This document shows, one piece after another, positions 4,049 through 6,092 of a DNA stretch of 6,092 bases. Origin of the DNA: Spirochaetia bacterium (GTDB lineage: Bacteria > Spirochaetota > Spirochaetia > Sphaerochaetales > Sphaerochaetaceae); the NCBI GenBank assembly GCA_009929055.1, contig SABI01000158.1, forward strand, positions 1-6,092. The letters are read 5' to 3'. The notes under the pieces were generated by a model. It saw only the letters and a list, made by a program, of their open reading frames with translations, was not told the origin of the DNA and ran no database searches. Made by a program: the position numbers and the translations under genes. Numbering within the stretch: position 1 is the stretch's first letter; every line of letters starts with the position of its first letter.

Positions 4049-6092
4049 ATGCAAGCAATAATTCTAGCAGCTGGGATGGGCAAAAGGCTCAAGAACCTAA
4101 CTGAACACAACACAAAGTGTATGGTGGAAGTTAATGGTGTTACCCTCATGGAACGAATGTTAACTCAACTCGACTCATTAGCACTACGTAAGATTATTAT
4201 TGTTGTTGGGTATAAAGGGGAAGAGCTGATAGAGTTTATTCATACATTACCTGTAAAAACAACAATTGAATTTGTTGAAAACCCTATTTATGACAAAACA
4301 AACAACATCTATTCACTCTATTTAGCTTCAAACAAGATGTTAGAAGATGATACTCTACTGCTTGAATCAGACCTCATTTTTGAAGATAGTATTCTAAAAC
4401 TCTTGATAGAAGATAAAAGAAGTTCCTTAGCCCTTGTTGATAAATATGAGAGTTGGATGGATGGGTCAGTAATAAAATTGTCTGATGATAATAAGATTAT
4501 TTCATTTATAGCAAAAAAGAAATTTGCTTTCACAGAAATTGATTCTTACTATAAAACAGTCAACATCTATAAATTTAGCAAAGGGTTCTCTTCAACACAC
4601 TACGTTCCATTTTTAACTGCGTATCAATCGGCATTAGGAAAAAATGAATATTATGAACAAGTTTTGAGAGTTTTAACAACGATTGAGGATCTTGAATTAG
4701 AGGCAAAAATTCTTGAAGGTAATAAGTGGTATGAAATTGATGATATACAAGATTTAGATATTGCTTCTTCAATCTTTGTAACAGATAAAGAACAAAAATT
4801 AGCAAAAATTGAAGAGCGCTTTGGTGGCTACTGGCGCTACCCTAAAATGATCGATTTTTGTTATTTAGTGAACCCTTTTTATCCTCCCACCATTCTTCTT
4901 GATGAAATAAAAGCAAATCTACAAACACTTATTACAAGCTATCCTTCTGGACAAAAAGTAAATTCATTATTAGCAGCAAAGAATTTTGGCATAAGGGAAA
5001 ATCAAATTGTAGTTGGTAATGGAGCAGCGGAACTGATAAAGTCGTTAACTACTATTATAGAGGGAAACATTGGGGTGATTCGTCCAACTTTTGAAGAATA
5101 TCCTAACCGTATTTTAGATAAAAGTCGTCTAATCACATTTATCCCTCATAATGAGAATTTCCAATACAATGAACATGACTTAATCTCATATTTTGAAGAT
5201 AAAGATGTTTCAGCAATTATTCTCATAAATCCAGACAATCCAACAGGCAATTATGTTGATAAAAAGGGAATCCTTCATATTATCAAATGGTGTCACTCTA
5301 AAAATATCTTACTTATACTAGATGAATCCTTTGTCGATTTTTCAACTGAGAACTACTCAATAATTGAAAGCTCCCTCCTTGATCAATACCCTCAACTTAT
5401 CGTTGTTAAAAGCATCTCTAAATCCTATGGAGTACCTGGATTAAGACTTGGAATAGTTGCAACTTCTCATACCATGATCGACTCATTAAAAAAAGATGTC
5501 TCAATTTGGAATATTAATTCATTAGGAGAGTTTTATCTACAAATAGAGAGTAAATACCATAAAGACTACCTCCAATCATTAGAACTATTGAGGAATGAGA
5601 GGATTCTTCTCGCAGATGGTTTAGCAAGTATTAAGAGTGTTAGGGTAATACCAAGCCAAGCAAATTATATTATGGTGGAGTTAACGGGTGGAATTACATC
5701 AAAAAAAGTTGTTGCTGCCTTACTAGAAGAGTGTAATATCCTTATCAAAGACTTAACGAGTAAAATATCGAATGGGAAACAATATGTGAGGATAGCGGTG
5801 AGAGATAATGTAGATAATAAAAAAGATAATGTAGATAGAGCTGATACATTAATTGGTGTGGGAAATATTGATCCAAATAGAATTCCAATAACACTTACTG
5901 ACAAATTCAATGATTTTAAAACAGTAAATAATTTTCAGCCAAGTAAATATGATAATGCAACTATTATAGTTGTTAAGAAGAATACCTCTGTTTTAAGACG
6001 ACTTAAAGAGTGGTTAAAACGGAATAATACAAATTTAAATGGAACAATATCTGATTTACCTTTATTAATGATTGACGATGAGGCAGATCATG
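4049..6092 (+). CDS. Nucleotidyltransferase-aminotransferase running in frame into a partial Z1 domain
   Basis: The frame has no stop from 4049 to the right edge (681 codons, 3' end missing). Residues 1 to about 243 are a sugar-phosphate-type nucleotidyltransferase of the cytidylyltransferase kind: LAAGMGKRL loop (6-14), TKCMVEVNG with Lys23, metal-binding ESD with Asp108, and WYEIDDIQDLDIA with Asp231/232. Residues about 255-592 are a fold-type I class I/II PLP aminotransferase like HisC or CobD: GNGAAEL (323-329) for cofactor phosphate, NPDNPTG with Asn397, Asp425 of LDES, the PLP lysine Lys458 in SISKSYG, Arg466, and substrate-carboxylate Arg581 in YVRIAVRD. This pair is a known fusion thought to make and activate a small amino or phospho group for surface glycans or lipids; the substrate is unknown. 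The aminotransferase lacks only its last helix, after which residues 593-681 are Z1-like. The expected natural stop near 5850 is absent. Confidence 0.85.
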   Translation, partial: MQAIILAAGMGKRLKNLTEHNTKCMVEVNGVTLMERMLTQLDSLALRKIIIVVGYKGEELIEFIHTLPVKTTIEFVENPIYDKTNNIYSLYLASNKMLEDDTLLLESDLIFEDSILKLLIEDKRSSLALVDKYESWMDGSVIKLSDDNKIISFIAKKKFAFTEIDSYYKTVNIYKFSKGFSSTHYVPFLTAYQSALGKNEYYEQVLRVLTTIEDLELEAKILEGNKWYEIDDIQDLDIASSIFVTDKEQKLAKIEERFGGYWRYPKMIDFCYLVNPFYPPTILLDEIKANLQTLITSYPSGQKVNSLLAAKNFGIRENQIVVGNGAAELIKSLTTIIEGNIGVIRPTFEEYPNRILDKSRLITFIPHNENFQYNEHDLISYFEDKDVSAIILINPDNPTGNYVDKKGILHIIKWCHSKNILLILDESFVDFSTENYSIIESSLLDQYPQLIVVKSISKSYGVPGLRLGIVATSHTMIDSLKKDVSIWNINSLGEFYLQIESKYHKDYLQSLELLRNERILLADGLASIKSVRVIPSQANYIMVELTGGITSKKVVAALLEECNILIKDLTSKISNGKQYVRIAVRDNVDNKKDNVDRADTLIGVGNIDPNRIPITLTDKFNDFKTVNNFQPSKYDNATIIVVKKNTSVLRRLKEWLKRNNTNLNGTISDLPLLMIDDEADH
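5803..5837 (+). repeat. 14-bp direct repeat at the aminotransferase/Z1 junction
   Basis: AGATAATGTAGATA occurs at 5803-5816 and again at 5824-5837, offset by 21 bases, so the frame is kept and the protein reads DNVDNKK then DNVDRAD. The first copy is the last aminotransferase-like part; the second opens the Z1-like part. Confidence 0.85.
5825..6092 (+). other. Z1-domain segment (middle part, P-loop half missing)
   Basis: The end of the reading frame at 4049 changes identity here. Residues 602-615, IGVGNIDPNRIPIT, then TDKFNDF, the ATIIVVKKNTSVLRRLKEWL strand-helix and LPLLMIDDEAD (Walker B/DEAD-like, Asp676 to Asp680) follow the order of the Z1 domain, an ATPase/helicase-like module of restriction and other phage-defence proteins. 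In Z1 proteins the P-loop (a GxVQSGKT-type motif) precedes this by well over 100 residues; it is not present, and its place is taken by the aminotransferase. The rest of the Z1 protein would lie past the right edge. Without the P-loop this part is not expected to hydrolyse ATP by itself. Identification is by motif order from family knowledge. Confidence 0.7.

Noticed and set aside
4318..4805. Two minus-strand frames of 71 and 76 codons
   Set aside because: Both are antisense to the nucleotidyltransferase domain, whose conserved motifs are on the plus strand.
5665..5910. 81-codon minus-strand frame
   Set aside because: Antisense to the aminotransferase end and the Z1 junction; hydrophobic look comes from AT-rich complement, with no ribosome site.
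1..6092. CRISPR arrays, tRNA or rRNA genes
   Set aside because: No regularly spaced repeats, and no tRNA or rRNA signature was seen on either strand by eye.

Overview
The window comes from a low-GC bacterium with ordinary bacterial expression signals: GGAGG-type Shine-Dalgarno sites, sigma-70-like promoters and ATG starts. Nothing in it fixes the phylum; a low-GC Firmicute or a spirochaete would both fit. It reads as a patchwork of accessory genes. An arsenic-resistance operon and a transporter sit among partial genes of the toxin/antitoxin and phage-defence type.

Layout. 1-185: the C-terminal end of a Fic or divergent-AAA (AlbA_2/AAA_4) type protein, cut by the window edge. 186-436: no gene. 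437-1321 (+): an EamA/DMT-family exporter with no visible Shine-Dalgarno site. 1361-2422 (-): an ACR3 arsenite efflux pump, convergent with the transporter. 2496-2819 (-): its ArsR repressor, with a promoter and two overlapping inverted repeats just upstream. 2881-3199: a gene-free stretch with several inverted repeats. 3200-3268 (+): a 22-codon reading frame with a strong Shine-Dalgarno site that matches the N-terminus of DUF4172/Fic proteins, probably a gene remnant. 3325-3786 (+): a standalone DarG-like macro domain whose ligand-binding and catalytic positions are replaced, followed by a strong hairpin. 3833-4048: promoter region with a perfect 16-bp palindrome. 4049-6092 (+): one uninterrupted reading frame that runs off the right edge.

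The last frame is the most unusual item. Residues 1 to about 592 are a nucleotidyltransferase fused to a class I/II PLP aminotransferase, a known two-domain arrangement expected in activation of a polar head group for a surface polymer or lipid. From about residue 593 the same frame continues into the middle of a Z1 domain, an ATPase/helicase-like module of restriction and defence systems, including its DDEAD box but without the P-loop half that normally precedes it. A 14-bp direct repeat lies exactly at the join. This may be a real gene fusion, a deletion scar or an assembly chimera; the sequence alone cannot decide.

Functionally, ArsR and ACR3 form a complete arsenite-sensing and export unit. 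The Fic fragments, DarG-like macro domain and Z1 fragment are best read as remains or edges of a defence/toxin island. The EamA exporter has no evident partner here.
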